Source of the DNA: Monoplex corrugatus
Taxonomy: Eukaryota > Mollusca > Gastropoda > Littorinimorpha > Ranellidae
Assembly: GCA_030674185.1 (NCBI GenBank)
Contig: JAPXFY010000137.1
Span: 1-64,000, forward strand
Length of the DNA: 64,000 nt
Reading direction: 5' to 3'
Part shown: positions 1-11,575 of the stretch, piece by piece
Layout: each line of letters opens with the position of its first letter
Numbering within the stretch: the stretch's first letter is position 1
Notes under the pieces: generated by a model
What the model saw: only the letters and a program-made list of their open reading frames with translations
The model's database searches: none
Told to the model about the DNA's origin: nothing
Position numbers and translations under genes: made by a program

Positions 1-78
1 TAAATAACAAGAGTTTGAGGTTGATGGACATGACCCCATTTTTCAAAAATGTGAAAAGTTGCAGCTCACCCAAAAAAG

Positions 79-1163
79 TCAAAATCGTGTGTGTCCGCCA
101 TTGGCCTGAATGCATTCGCGGCATCGTTGTCTCATGGACTGAGCCAGTGTCCTCAGAGTCAATTGGGGAATGTCCTGCCATTCTTGCTGAAGAAATTGGA
201 ACAGCTGGTCGAGGTCAGCTGGTGGGGGGTGGTTATCTCGAAGTCGTCGGCCCAGCACGTCCCACAGGTGTTCGATGGGATTGAGATCCAGTGAACATGC
301 TGGCCAGTCCATGTGGATGACTTGCTGCTGCTGCAGGAAGTCGTTGACGACTCGGGCTCTGTGAGGTCTTGCATTGTCGTCCTGGAAAATGGCGCCCGGT
401 CCCATGGCCTGCAGTGCCGGTAGTACGAGAGGCTGCAGAATGTTATCCCTGTAGCCCACGCCATTCAGGTTGCCTTGCACACGGTAAAGGGGGGTTCTGT
501 AGGCCATCCCCATTCCACCCCACACCATGATGAATCCGCCACCATAGCGATCACGCTCCATCACAGTGGCATTGTGGTACCGCTCTCCCTGTCGCCTCCA
601 GACGCGGATTCGGCCGTCATGGAAGGATCTGGTAAAGCGGGATTCGTCAGTGAACAGCACCATTCTCCACTGCTGCCTTGTCCATGCCAGATGACGTCGG
701 GCCCATGCCAGGCGTGCAGCGCGGTGAGCAGCTGTCAGGACAGGTCGGACGGCGGGTCGCCTTGAACGCAGGTTTCCTTCTCTCAGCCGGTTCCGAATTG
801 TCTGGTCACTGACATTAACATTGACAGCTGTTCGCAGTTGCGCCTGAGTGTGTTGGCGGTGGCTGTTCTCTGCCTTAAAGCCGACTGTTCGCAGTTGCGC
901 CTGAGTGTGTTGGCGGTGGCTGTTCTCTGCCTTAAAGCCGACACGACTAGAAACCTGTCTTGCTGTCTTGAAGTTGACCGCGGACGTCCTGGTCGTCTTC
1001 GTTCAGCAACACTACCTGTTTCAGTGTGGCGGTCTCGTAAAGTCTGAATGACTGAATGGCTGACAGCTAATCGGCGACCAACTTCTCGGATCCCTATGCC
1101 ATCCTGTAGCCACGCCATGGCCCGCCCTCGGTCAACATCGCTTAATCGTCGTCTTTGGGGCAT
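79..1163 (-). pseudogene. Tc1/mariner transposase, frameshifted
   Basis: The upstream part (1163 to 783) encodes the N-terminal helix-turn-helix DNA-binding region, with the motif GIREVGRRLAVSHSVIQTL and a GRPR linker. The downstream part (about 782 to 79) encodes the DDE catalytic core: FTDESRF (first Asp), FQDDNARPHRA (second Asp) and SLDLNPIEHLWD (Glu), the usual DD34E pattern of cut-and-paste Tc1 transposases. Between 782 and 664 the second frame stays open upstream of its first Met and encodes the normal connecting region (SDQTIRNRLREGNLRSR). One base missing in the HTH part, near GGCGCAACTGCG, separates the two frames. A 57-bp in-frame tandem duplication (828-941) adds 19 residues to the HTH. 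The protein ends just before position 79. Clear terminal inverted repeats were not resolved, and the element may run off the left edge. Family call is secure; the copy looks inactive. Confidence 0.9.
828..941 (-). repeat. 57-bp tandem duplication inside the Tc1 HTH
   Basis: Two consecutive identical 57-bp copies (828-884 and 885-941). Each translates on the minus strand as a 19-residue block containing ALRQRTATANTLRR. The length is a multiple of three, so the duplication itself keeps frame. Both copies carry the same one-base loss that shifts the Tc1 frame, so the deletion came first. Confidence 0.95.
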
Positions 1164-1521
1164 GGTTGGAAATGTGTCTCGAACGCGACCTCAAATACGC
1201 AACAGTACATCCAAACTGATGATTTGTGTTCACGATCGACATGGCTTGCACGTGCATTGCAGTCTTGCTACTGCTCAATTCTGCTGTGTCATATGGATTT
1301 GTTTGATTTGCACCCATTTTTCGTGGGGCTGATGCCTATCTTTAGCTGACTCCTGCGATGTGCACGAAAGAGACAGAACTGATTTGTGAGTAAACTCAGG
1401 TGGACTATTGAAGCATACAACCAATTGCAATGAAAAGATTTATGAGAAATTTTGCATTCTTTATAAATACGACGTCTAATGAAATGACACAAAAAGTGCA
1501 GGTGGCCTTTCAATTGTTTTT
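1164..1521. other. Tc1 5' flank, no gene seen
   Basis: Sequence upstream of the Tc1 transposase start, probably the element's 5' untranslated part and end, followed by A+T-rich sequence up to the first fragment of the 1.7-kb repeat at 1522. I see no coding region or convincing inverted repeat here. Confidence 0.4.
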
Positions 1522-1676
1522 ATGTAATTTTCAAATCATTTGATGTTTTTAGTCTTAGTTAAAATTTTATGAAAATTAACAACAACAACAAATCTTATCT
1601 TTATCATTCACTCGTATTCACAATTAAGTGCTCATCAGGCTTTCTGGTTCTGAATTTTACGTGTTTTTCTTTAATG
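1522..1676 (+). repeat. right-end module of the 1.7-kb repeat unit
   Basis: About 155 bp starting ATGTAATTTTCAAATCATTT and ending TTTAATG. The same block closes every 1.7-kb unit of the downstream array, for example at 5762, 7484, 9178, 15744, 20617, 22206, 23898, 25590 and 62046, and a lone copy sits at 55148. Here it is separated from the next unit by the hAT-like insertion at 1677-4192. Confidence 0.9.
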
Positions 1677-4192
1677 CATGGGTGATTTTCCTTCCGTCTG
1701 AGACGGAATTCCGTATTGGGGAAAAATCAAAAAAAAAAAAAAAAAATCCAAAAAAAAAAATAATAAAAAAATTTTTTTTTTTGGATACCGATCTGGCGAT
1801 CGTCGGTTGGACTTGATGCAGGTCCATGTTTTCGTTCGGGTCCATCTGGGCAGTTGCAAATGGAAGCCAGACAATATACCTGTGATTCAGATATCAAATC
1901 ATTGGCTTTCACAAAGAATGATGAGATTGACAAAGGCTGGTGGTACCCTGTCAGTCAGCTCAGAGCTACTGTAGGTGATGGATTGCACTATCCAGTTCTT
2001 TCAAAGTTGGTGAAGGCTGTATTGACAGTCTTTTCTGGCCCTGTAATTGAAGGAACATTCAACATTATGGATGACATCATTGAAAATGACAGGACAACAT
2101 TGACAACTGAAAGTTTTGAGGCAATAGCTGTCACCAAGTATGCATTGAAGGCAAAGAAGGAGACGTGTTGCAGCATGACCATCACTCATAAAATGAGAGT
2201 TTCAGCAACCTCAGCTCATGCTAAGTATGTGGACTTGAACATAAAAAATGTCAAGTTCAAAAAAGAAGACAGGAGCTGATAGAGCAGGCTGTAAACAACT
2301 TGAAATCCTATTCTGAAAAGAATACTGCAAAATCACAAGCAGCCACCATAAAATCTGGCTTTACCATACCAAAAAAGACCAATATATCTCATCCACCAAA
2401 GAAATCTGCTGAGCATGAATGTTCTGCAGAACAGACTTCTGTGCCAAACTCTAAATTTGTAACATCTACCACATCCAGCATGAACACTTCTAGTTCTCAC
2501 CCAACACACAGGCCTGGTGAGCATGCACCTAAGAACAAGAAAATCTTTCAGAAGTTTGCACCAACCTTGGCATCTGCAAAATCTTCAGCTACTAAGAAAA
2601 CTGACAAGAACATTTTGAAATGTAATCAAGATGAAGGAAACAACTTTGCAAATGCATCAGGATCTGAAGAATCTTCAACAACATCTCGAAGAAACTTTTT
2701 TGAACACCTCAGTCTAGAGCTTCAGCATGCTGCCCAGTCATCCTTTGTGGAACTGCAACGAGCAGCTAAAGAGGCAGGAAAAGAAATTGTGAATAGATGG
2801 CCAGTTTGCTGCTTACATGAGTTGGAGGCATCAAGCTACAAAGAAGACTGCTGTGCAGCAGACCTTTATCCAGATGATGCCCCACCTCTGATTCCAGTGA
2901 AGATTTGTGGAGATGGGAATTGTTTGCCACGGAGCGCCTCTTTGCTTGCTTTTGGCAATGAAGACCAGCATGTAGAAATGAGAGTCCGCATGACAATTGA
3001 ATTGGCTGTCAATGAAGAATTCTACCTTTCAGATGAAAATCTGAAAGATCCAGATACTTCAATGGTTATTCCTTGGTCTAAGCACTATGCAATCTACAGT
3101 GAGGAATTAGAGGATGAGAAGTTGGAACCAGTGGCAATCAGGGACATCTTTCACAAGGAAGTTTTGAAAAGCATTTTGCCTGGTAGATACCTGGGAATGT
3201 GGTTTCTGCATGCAATTTCAAGCATTCTCTGCAATCCTATCCAGTCCATTTATCCACAGTATGGGGGTCACACTGTGAGAAAGCACCTACAGCGTAAGAT
3301 TTGTCCCCGAATATATGAACATGATAGCCAAACAAGTCGCCTACCAGCAATCATGTGGACTCGCATCTATGGCAAAGACCTTCCTGAAAACAAATGGGAA
3401 CCCAACCATTTTGTGGTTTGCTTGCCTGGGAGGAAAGTTCATCCATCAGCAAAAAGGAAAGCTCCACAAGACATCCGAGATTTCTTTGCAAAGAAAGCCA
3501 AGCAGTAAATGTGCATTCATTGATTCAGTGCCACCATTGACTCCCTCCTCCTCAGATGTCTCCATCTTCAGTTTGAAATCCTTTTGTGCATATTGTATAC
3601 ATGTACATTGTATTTCCCTAATTTCGTCTACTCCGACTACATAATTATGTACAGTATCTATCAATGACAGATAGTGTCATCACTTTAGGTGCATCTGCCT
3701 GACTGCACTGCTCATCACATGCTTTTGATCCATGACTGCTGAAGCCAGTGAAAATAATTTATGCATGGGACTTTGAGAAATTAAGCTTTTCATTTATCAG
3801 AGTCTGGTAATAATCTGCCTGCTGCTTCCATCACCTGCTTCCATCACCTGCTTCCATCACCTGCTCACTCGTTGAGGAATGGTCAGTACAATCTGTTCAC
3901 TTGAATTCTGATTCTGCATTGTACAGTTTCTGTAAACAGGTGAATTGTAATATTACAGTACTGAAAAGGTATCCGTTTTCTCGTTGCAGTAAAGTTCCTG
4001 ATATTTTAGACTGCATTTTGACATTTTATTGTACGTTATTTACTGTGGTTTCAAGATCCACACTTAAGTTCTTAATATTTTTGTGCGAATTGGTTTTAAA
4101 TGGCGCTACAGACCTGATAATGAAGAGTCGTGGAATAGCCTGATGCTCCGGAAAATGTTCAGTATTGGAAAAATTTTGGAAAATCACCCATG
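1677..4192 (+). mobile_element. hAT-like TIR element carrying an OTU gene
   Basis: The ends are perfect 15-bp terminal inverted repeats, CATGGGTGATTTTCC at 1677 and its complement at 4178-4192. They are flanked by a direct duplication TTTAATG (1670-1676 and 4193-4199). Other units of the array read straight through this site as TTTCTTTAATGGCATTTTAG, so the insertion is exact. Inside are a hAT-type dimerisation segment and an OTU-domain gene but no catalytic DDE domain, so the element is non-autonomous. The left part has poly-A/poly-T tracts (1730-1780). The right part (3509-4177) is non-coding and A+T-rich, with three copies of a 13-bp repeat CTGCTTCCATCAC (3822-3860). hAT elements usually make 8-bp duplications; here 7 bp are exact, so the superfamily rests mainly on the dimerisation domain. 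Confidence 0.8.
1854..3508 (+). pseudogene. hAT dimerisation segment plus OTU protease, one frameshift
   Basis: The first frame (1854-2279) contains WWYPVSQLR and a stretch resembling the C-terminal hAT transposase dimerisation region (LSKLVKAVLTVFSGPVIEGT, then FNIMDDIIENDR). The second frame (open from about 2257, in frame to 3508) gives a Ser/Lys-rich linker and an OTU-type cysteine protease: ICGDGNCLPRSASLLAFG with the catalytic Cys near position 2923, and WEPNHFVVCLPG with the catalytic His near 3406. The two frames overlap at the A6 run around 2262. One more A would give a continuous junction KFKK-RRQELIEQAVNNLK, so this reads as one gene with a one-base loss or a sequencing error. The C-terminus, KAPQDIRDFFAKKAKQ, looks like a PCNA-interaction motif. 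OTU proteins generally cleave ubiquitin chains; the function here is inferred. The OTU part could be translated alone. Confidence 0.8.
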
Positions 4193-4260
4193 TTTAATGG
4201 CATTTTAGATTTGCAAGGTTGACGGTGAGCATGGTTTTTATCTGTTTATCTTAACGGGTT

Positions 4261-4344
4261 GTTCTTTTCTTTTTGACGTGGTGTTAGCCCTGATAGGGCT
4301 CTAGTGGTCGGCTGGGCTATAAGCAATATGAATTGAATTGAATT
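4261..4344 (-). mobile_element. SINE-like module, copy a of unit 1
   Basis: The core on the plus strand is GTGTTAGCCCTGATAGGGCT followed by CTAGTGGTCGGCTGGGCTAT and AAGCAATATG, ending in (GAATT)n. On the minus strand it starts with the pentanucleotide repeat and ends in an A-rich tail (AAAAAGAAAAGAAC), so I orient it minus. I find no tRNA-like A or B box. The same core recurs four times per unit with different flanks. Confidence 0.65.
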
Positions 4345-4803
4345 CTGGTTCAGGATGCCACCTGGAGAGGTATTCACGGTTCCTGAGTTTTGAGATAATG
4401 GTTGATTTCTTCTGGGGGTGCTGTACTGACGGGGGTGGGGTTTTTGGGCGGCTGGCCCAGGTGAGATGCGGAGCTGAGAGAGCTGCAGCCCAGGTTGGTT
4501 GTTTTGTGGTGAGTTCATCCCTCTGGTTAGCGGCGTTGCACACCTGCTGGTGGGTTAAACCAAACACACAAACTATAGCCTCCACATCTGGGGATTCCTG
4601 CATGCTTGGGTTGGACTCGAGCACCTGAAAGAGAAAAACATTACGTTTTCATCCACTTGTTGTTACTTGTTGGTGATTACCGTACATTTCGTACAGTGGT
4701 TTACCGCAGACTTTCAACGGAAGACCTTGTTGAGACTGACTACAGGCTAGCTTAGCACAAGGCCTTCTCCATCAAACTCTTTTAATTATAACTCCCAGAC
4801 CAT

Positions 4804-4886
4804 TGTTCTTTTCTTTTTGACATGGTGTTAGCCCTGATAGGGCTGTAGTGGTCGGCTGGGCTATAAGCAATATGGATTGAATTGAA
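4804..4886 (-). mobile_element. SINE-like module, copy b of unit 1
   Basis: Same core as copy a (GTTAGCCCTGATAGGGCTGT then GTCGGCTGGGCTATAAG). It has a TGAATTGAA tail on one side and TTCTTTTCTTTTTGAC on the other. It recurs at the matching place in every unit. Confidence 0.65.
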
Positions 4887-5064
4887 ACTACCAGATCCTT
4901 CCCGTGGAATCGCTGGGGGGTTCTTTGAGTATAAACTGTATCCCGCACATTTTGGACCTGGAGGCGCTTGATGAAAACACCTGACCAGGTGTGGTGACCC
5001 GTTTCCGTGCAAAAGCAGTGGGATGGTGCCAAGAGAAGTTTACTTGTGATCAATAATGACATTC

Positions 5065-5147
5065 TTGTTGTTGTTGTTGTGGTGGTGTTAGCCCTGATAT
5101 GGCTGTAGTAGTCGGCTGGGCTATAAGTAATATGAACTGAACTGAAC
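5065..5147 (-). mobile_element. SINE-like module, copy c of unit 1
   Basis: Same core, with (GAACT)n at one end and (TTG)n at the other; the (TTG)n reads (CAA)n at the 3' end on the minus strand. The different tail sequence argues for a separate insertion rather than a local duplication. Confidence 0.65.
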
Positions 5148-5385
5148 AGGTCCTGGTTGTCTCCCCTTTCCTCCAGATTGTCCCCTGAAGGTTGATGTGG
5201 CAGTGCGATAACACACCAGTGATAGGTGGATTACACAAACCTCTCTGTGTACTCCATCCTTCATGCTGGCATCACCCTGGCTTCCTATTTTTCTAATTTA
5301 CAAACAATAGCATTTAATTCCTCCTCTGAATAATCTGGAAAATCATCTGTAGCCTAAAAATTATCTCTCTCTCGCTCTCTTTTTT

Positions 5386-5476
5386 TTCTTTTTAAAATTT
5401 TTTTAATGTGGTGTTAGCCCTGATATGGTTGTAGAAATCGGTTGGGCTATATGCAATATGAACTGAACTGAACTGA
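5386..5476 (-). mobile_element. SINE-like module, copy d of unit 1
   Basis: Same core (GTGTTAGCCCTGATATGG, GGCTATATGCAATATG) with three GAACT repeats. On the minus strand it has a long A-rich tail (AAAAAATTTTAAAAAGAAAA). This fits a retroposed module with a variable A-rich 3' end. Confidence 0.65.
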
Positions 5477-8400
5477 AAATCATCTGCTACAAAGGGTGTT
5501 GCCATTTTTTCACATGCTATGTGGCATGAATGTAAATAGCCCAACCACTTGTCTTTACACACCCGAGCATATTAACTCTTTCAGCCCTGTCTGTTAACAA
5601 AGAGAAATGCACTCACTTCCAGGGGGTTTTGGTGGGGGGGGGGGGGGTGACTGCAAAATTAATGGGCACCCCAAATAAAACACTATATCTAAAAAACTGT
5701 TTGATGAAATGTGTTGAAATTTTGTTTGCTTGTTAATAAATAAATGTTCTGTCTCATATATATGTAATTTTCAAATCATTTGATGTTTTTAGTCTTAGTT
5801 AAAATTTTATGAAAATTAACAACAACAACAAATCTTATCTTTATCATTCACTCATATTCACAATTAAGTGCTCATCAGGCTTTCTGGTTCTGAATTTTAC
5901 GTGTTTTTCTTTAATGGCATTTTAGATTTGCAAGGTTGACGGTGAGCATGGTTTTTATCTGTTTATCTTAACGGGTTGTTCTTTTCTTTTTGACGTGGTG
6001 TTAGCCCTGATATGGCTCTAGTGGTCGGCTGGGCTATAAGCAATATGAATTGAATTGAATTCTGGTTCAGGATGCAACCTGGAGAGGTATTCACGGTTCC
6101 TGAGTTTTGAGATAATGGTTGATTTCTTCTGGGGGTGCTGTACTGACGGGGGTGGGGTTTTTGGGCGGCTGGCCCAGGTGAGATGCGGAGCTGAGAGAGC
6201 TGCAGCCCAGGTTGGTTGTTTTGTGGTGAGTTCATCCCTCTGGTTAGCGGCATTGCACACCTGCTGGTGGGTTAAACCAAACACACAAACTATAGCCTCC
6301 ACATCTGGGGATTCCTGCATGCTTGGGTTGGACTCGAGCACCTGAAAGAGAAAAACATTACGTTTTCATCCACTTGTTGTTACTTGTTGGTGATTACCGT
6401 ACATTTCGTACAGTGGTTTACCGCAGACTTTCAACGAAAGACCTTGTCGAGACTGACTACAGACTAGCTTAGCACAAGGCTTTCTCCATCAAACTGTTTT
6501 AATAATAACTCCCAGACCATTGTTCTTTTCTTTTTGACATGGTGTTAGCCCTGATAGGGCTGTAGTGGTCGGCTGGGCTATAAGCAATATGGATTGAATT
6601 GAAACTACCAGATCCTTCCCGTGGAATCGCTGGGGGGTTTCTTTGAGTATAAACTGTATCCCGCACCTTTTGGACCTGGAGGCGCTTGATGAAAACACCT
6701 GACCAGGTGTGGTGACTCGTTTCCGTGCAAAAGCAGTGGGATGGTGCCAAGAGAAGTTTACTTGTGATCAATAATGACATTTTTTGTTGTTGTTGTGGTG
6801 GTGTTAGCCCTGATATGGCTGTAGTAGTCGGCTGGGCTATAAGTAATATGAACTGAAACTGAACAGGTCCTGGTTGTCTCCCCTTTCCTCCAGATTGTCC
6901 CCTGAAGGTTGATGTGGCAGTGCGATAACACACCAGTGATAGGTGGATTACACAAACATCTCTGTGTACTCCACCCTTCATGCTGGCATCACCCTGGCTT
7001 CCTATTTTTCTAATTTACAAACAATAGCATTTAATTCCTCCTCTGAATAATCTGGAAAATCATCTGTAGCCTAAAAATTATCTCTCTCTCGCTCTCTTTT
7101 TTTTCTTTTTTAATTTTTTTTAATGTGGTGTTAGCCCTGATATGGTTGTAGTAATCGGCTGGGCTATATGCAATATGAACTGAACTGAACTGAAAATCAT
7201 CTGCTACAAAGGGTGTTGCCATTTTTTCACATGCTATGTGGCATGAATGTAAATAGCCCGACCACTTGTCTTTACACACCCGAGCATATTAACTGTTTCA
7301 GCCCTGTCTGTTAACAAAGAGAAATGCACTCACTTCCAGGGGGTTTTGTGGGGGGGGGGGGGGGGACTGCAAAATTAATGGGCACCCCAAATAAAACACT
7401 ATATCTAAAAAACTGTTTGATGAAATGTGTTGAAATTTTGTTTGCTTGTTAATAAATAAATGTTCTGTCTCATATATGTTATTTTCAAATCATTTGATGT
7501 TTTTAGTCTTAGTTAAAATTTTATGAAAATTAACAACAACAACAAATCTTATCTTTATCATTCACTCGTATTCACAATTAAGTGCTCATCAGGCTTTCTG
7601 GTTCTGAATTTTACGTGTTTTTCTTTAATGGCATTTTAGATTTCAAGGTTGACGGTGAGCATGGTTTTTATCTGTTTATCTTAACGGGTTGTTCTTTTCT
7701 TTTTGACGTGGTGTTAGCCCTGATATGGCTCTAGTGGTCGGCTGGGCTACAAGCAATATGAATTGAATTGAATTCTGGTTCAGGATGCAACCTGGAGAGG
7801 TATTCACGGTTCCTGAGTTTTGAGATAATGGTTGATTTCTTCTGGGGGTGCTGTACTGACGGGGGTGGGGTTTTTGGGCGGCTGGCCCAGGTGAGATGCG
7901 GAGCTGAGAGAGCTGCAGCCTAGGTTGGTTGTTTTGTGGTGAGTTCATCCCTCTGGTTAGCGGCGTTGCACACCTGCTGGTGGGTTAAACCAAACACACA
8001 AACTATAGCCTCCACATCTGGGGATTCCTGCATGCTTGGGTTGGACTCGAGCACCTGAAAGAGAAAAACATTACGTTTTCATCCACTTGTTGTTACTTGT
8101 TGGTGATTACCGTACATTTCGTACAGTGGTTTACCGCAGACTTTCAACGAAGACCTTGTCGAGACTGACTACAGACTAGCTTAGCACAAGGCCTTCTCCA
8201 TCAAACTGTTTTAATTATAACTCCCAGACCATTGTTCTTTTCTTTTTGACATGGTGTTAGCCCTGATAGGGCTGTAGTGGTCGGCTGGGCTATAAGCAAT
8301 ATGGATTGAATTGAAACTACCAGATCCTTCCCGTGGAATCGCTGGGGGGTTCTTTGAGTATAAACTGTATCCCGCACCTTTTGGACCTGGAGGCGCTTGA

Positions 8401-10984
8401 TGAAAACACCTGACCAGGTGTGGTGACCCGTTTCCGTGCAAAAGCAGTGGGATGGTGCCAAGAGAAGTTTACTTGTGATCGATAATGACATTTGTTGTTG
8501 TTGTTGTGGTGGTGTTAGCCCTGATATGGCTGTAGTAGTCGGCTGGGCTATAAGTAATATGAACTGAACTGAACAGGTCCTGGTTGTCTCCCCTTTCCTC
8601 CAGATTGTCCCCTGAAGGTTGATGTGGCAGTGCGATAACACACCAGTGATAGGTGGATTACACAAACATCTCTGTGTACTCCACCCTTCATGCTGGCATC
8701 ACCCTGGCTTCCTATTTTTCTAATTTACAAACAATAGCATTTAATTCCTCCTCTGAATAATCTGGAAAATCATCTGTAGCCTAAAAATTATCTCTCTCTC
8801 GCTCTCTTTTTTTCCTTTTTAAAATTTTTTTAATGTGGTGTTAGCCCTGATATGGTTGTAGTAATCGGCTGGGCTATATGCAATATGAACTGAACTGAAC
8901 TGAAAATCATCTGCTACAAAGGGTGTTGCCATTTTTTCACATGCTATGTGGCATGAATGTAAATAGCCCAACCACTTGTCTTTACACACCCGAGCATATT
9001 AACTCTTTCAGCCCTGTCTGTTAACAAAGAGAAATGCACTCACTTCCAGGGGGTTTTGGGGGGGACTGCAAAATTAATGGGCACCCCAAATAAAACACTA
9101 TATCTAAAAAACTGTTTGATGAAATGTGTTGAAATTTTGTTTGCTTGTTAATAAATAAATGTTCTGTCTCATATATGTTATTTTCAAATCATTTGATGTT
9201 TTTAGTCTTAGTTAAAATTTTATGAAAATTAACAACAACAACAAATCTTATCTTTATCATTCACTCGTATTCACAATTAAGTACTCATCAGGCTTTCTGG
9301 TTCTGAATTTTACGTGTTTTTTGTTAATTTTTAATGGCATTTTAGATTTGCAAGGTTGACGGTGAGCATGGTTTTTATCTGTTTATCTTAACGGGTTGTT
9401 CTTTTCTTTTTGACGTGGTGTTAGCCCTGATATGGCTCTAGTGGTCGGCTGGGCTATAAGCAATATGAATTGAATTGAATTGTGGTTCAGGATGCCACCT
9501 GGAGAGGTATTCACGATTCCTGGGTTTTGAGATAATTGTTGATTTCTTCTGGGGGTGCTGTACTGACCGGGGTTGGGTTTTTGGGTGGCTGGCCCAGGTG
9601 GGATGTGGAGCTGAGAGAGCTGCAGCCCAGGTTGGCTGTTTTGAGCGTTGCACACGTGCTGGTGGGTTAAACCAAACACACAAATTATAGCCTCCACACC
9701 TGGGGATTCCTGCATGCTTGGGTTGGACTTGAGCACCTGAAAGAGAAACACATGACCTTTTCATCCGATTGTTGTTACCTGTTGGTGATTACCGTACATT
9801 TCTTACAGTGGTTTACCACAGACTTTCAACAGAAGACCTTATCAAGACTGACTACAGACTAGCTTAGCACAAGGCCTTCTCCATCAAACTCTTTTAATTA
9901 TAACTCCCAGACCATTGTTCTTTTCTTTTTGACATGGTGTTAGCCCTGATATGGCTGTAGTGGTCGGCTGGGCTATAAGCAATATGAATTGAATTGAAAC
10001 TACCAGATCCTTCCCGTGGAATCGCTGGGGGGTTATTTGAGTATAAACTGTATCCCGCACCTTTTGGACCTGGAGGCGCTTGATGAAAACACCTGACCAG
10101 GTGTGGTGACCCGTTTCCGTGCAAAAGCAGTGGGACGGTGCCAAGAGAAGTTTACTTGTGATCAATAATGACATTTGTTGTTGTTGTGGTGGTGTTAGCC
10201 CTGATATGGCTGTAGTAGTCGGCTGGGCTATAAGTAATATGAACTGAACTGAACAGGTCCTGGTTGTCTCCCCTTTCCTCCAGATTGTCCCCTGAAGGTT
10301 GATGTGGCAGTGCGATAACACACCAGGTGATAGGTGGATTACACAAACCTCTCTGTGTACTCCACCCTTCATGCTGGCATCACCCTGGCTTCCTATTTTT
10401 CTAAATTAAAAATTATCTCTCTCCCTCTCTCTCTTTTTTTTCTTCTTTTTGTATTTTTTTTAATATGTTAGCCCTGATATGGCTGTAGTAGTCGGCTGGG
10501 CTATATGCAATATGAACTGAACTGAACTGAAAATCATCTGCTACAAAGGGTGTTGGCATTTTTTAACACGCTACGTGGCATGAATGAAAATTGCCCAACC
10601 ACTTTACACACCCGAGCATATTAACTCTTTCAGCCCTGTCTGTTTTACAAGAGAAATGCTCTCCCAGCCTGGGGGTTTTGAGGGGGGGGGGGGGGGCACT
10701 GCAAAATTAACGGGCACCCCAAATAAAACACTTACAGTGAAACCCGGCTATATTGAAGTGGCACGGGACCCGGGAAGACCTTCAATTTAGCCGGAACTTC
10801 AATATAGCCAATTCTCGGTTATATTGAATTTCCCTCCTTGTTCCTTCAGAAATTCAATCTAACCGAACTTTTTTTTCACTATAGGTTCTTATTTCCGTGT
10901 CCACACATTGCGTTTGATGTGAGATATATTCCCATTAATCTTTCACCTGTTGGCTGTTGTTCTTCGAGCCTCCTTGCTTTTTTT

Positions 10985-10988
<4 letters not shown>

Positions 10989-11073
<85 letters not shown>

Positions 11074-11120
11074 CACACACTCACACACACACACACACAC
11101 ACGGACACACACTCACACAC
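10989..11120. repeat. (CA)n microsatellite
   Basis: A (CA)n tract with a few GGACACACACTC interruptions, inside the left arm of the Tigger element. A second, short (CA)n lies at 11461-11499. The stretch between this and the OTU stop at 11576 holds no gene that I recognise. Confidence 0.95.
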
Positions 11121-11458
11121 ACGCACGCCCCCCCCCCCCTCCCTTACACACACAAACACACAGAGCCATTCACACTATCAGACCGACGCCAAATTAAGCA
11201 TTTGATTAAAACTTTAATGAAAAAGAAGACATATGTCCGGTGTATCTGAAAGCAAAAAAAGACAGCATCGTCTGGACCTTTGTACCTGTGGTATCGCGTC
11301 GACGGAGTGTTCCATAGGCAATGTAGCATCCTTGAAAAGCGAAAACTGAACTGAATCTCTCTGAATACGAGACACATTAAACATTTCAAGAAAAAATTAC
11401 ATAACTGCTGTTCAAAAGTTCAATGTCGAATACGGAAAAAATACCCACCCACCCACCC

Positions 11459-11500
<42 letters not shown>

Positions 11501-11575
11501 GAAGGCCATCATGCCATTAAGCTATGTTGATAACCCTTTCCGAAAGTTTTGGATCAGCACTGACAGACACGCGGT

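Larger units (their letters stand above)
4193..10734 (+). repeat. tandem array, units 1 to 4 of the 1.7-kb repeat
   Basis: Four head-to-tail units, recognised by the recurring start GGCATTTTAGATTTGCAAGG at 4200, 5916, 7630 and 9336 (spacing 1716, 1714 and 1706 bp). Order within a unit: a short leader; SINE-like copy a; an exon-like block containing CTGGGGGTGCTGTACTGAC; SINE-like copy b; SINE-like copies c and d; a G-run (GGGGGTTTTG...); and the closing 155-bp module. Units 1-3 contain TGGTGAGTTCATCCCTCTGG (subtype A); unit 4 lacks it (subtype B). That indel is not a multiple of three, and the minus-strand frames across the exon-like block change between subtypes, so there is no evidence of coding. 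Unit 4 is interrupted at 10734 by the Tigger element and resumes at 15671. Confidence 0.92.

Noticed and set aside
1628..1933. Lys- or Phe-rich frames at the poly-A/poly-T tract
   Set aside because: Homopolymer artefact inside the left arm of the hAT-like element.
4261..5476. tRNA-derived SINE with Pol III promoter
   Set aside because: No A-box or B-box sequence is visible in the module or directly before it; only its retroposon-like tails support a SINE-like label.
10838..11249. His/Thr or Cys/Val repeat proteins from (CA)n tracts, also near 13850-14230, 28400-28840, 55560-55880, 57950-58140 and 60525-60884
   Set aside because: Pure microsatellite translation on both strands, without other coding features.
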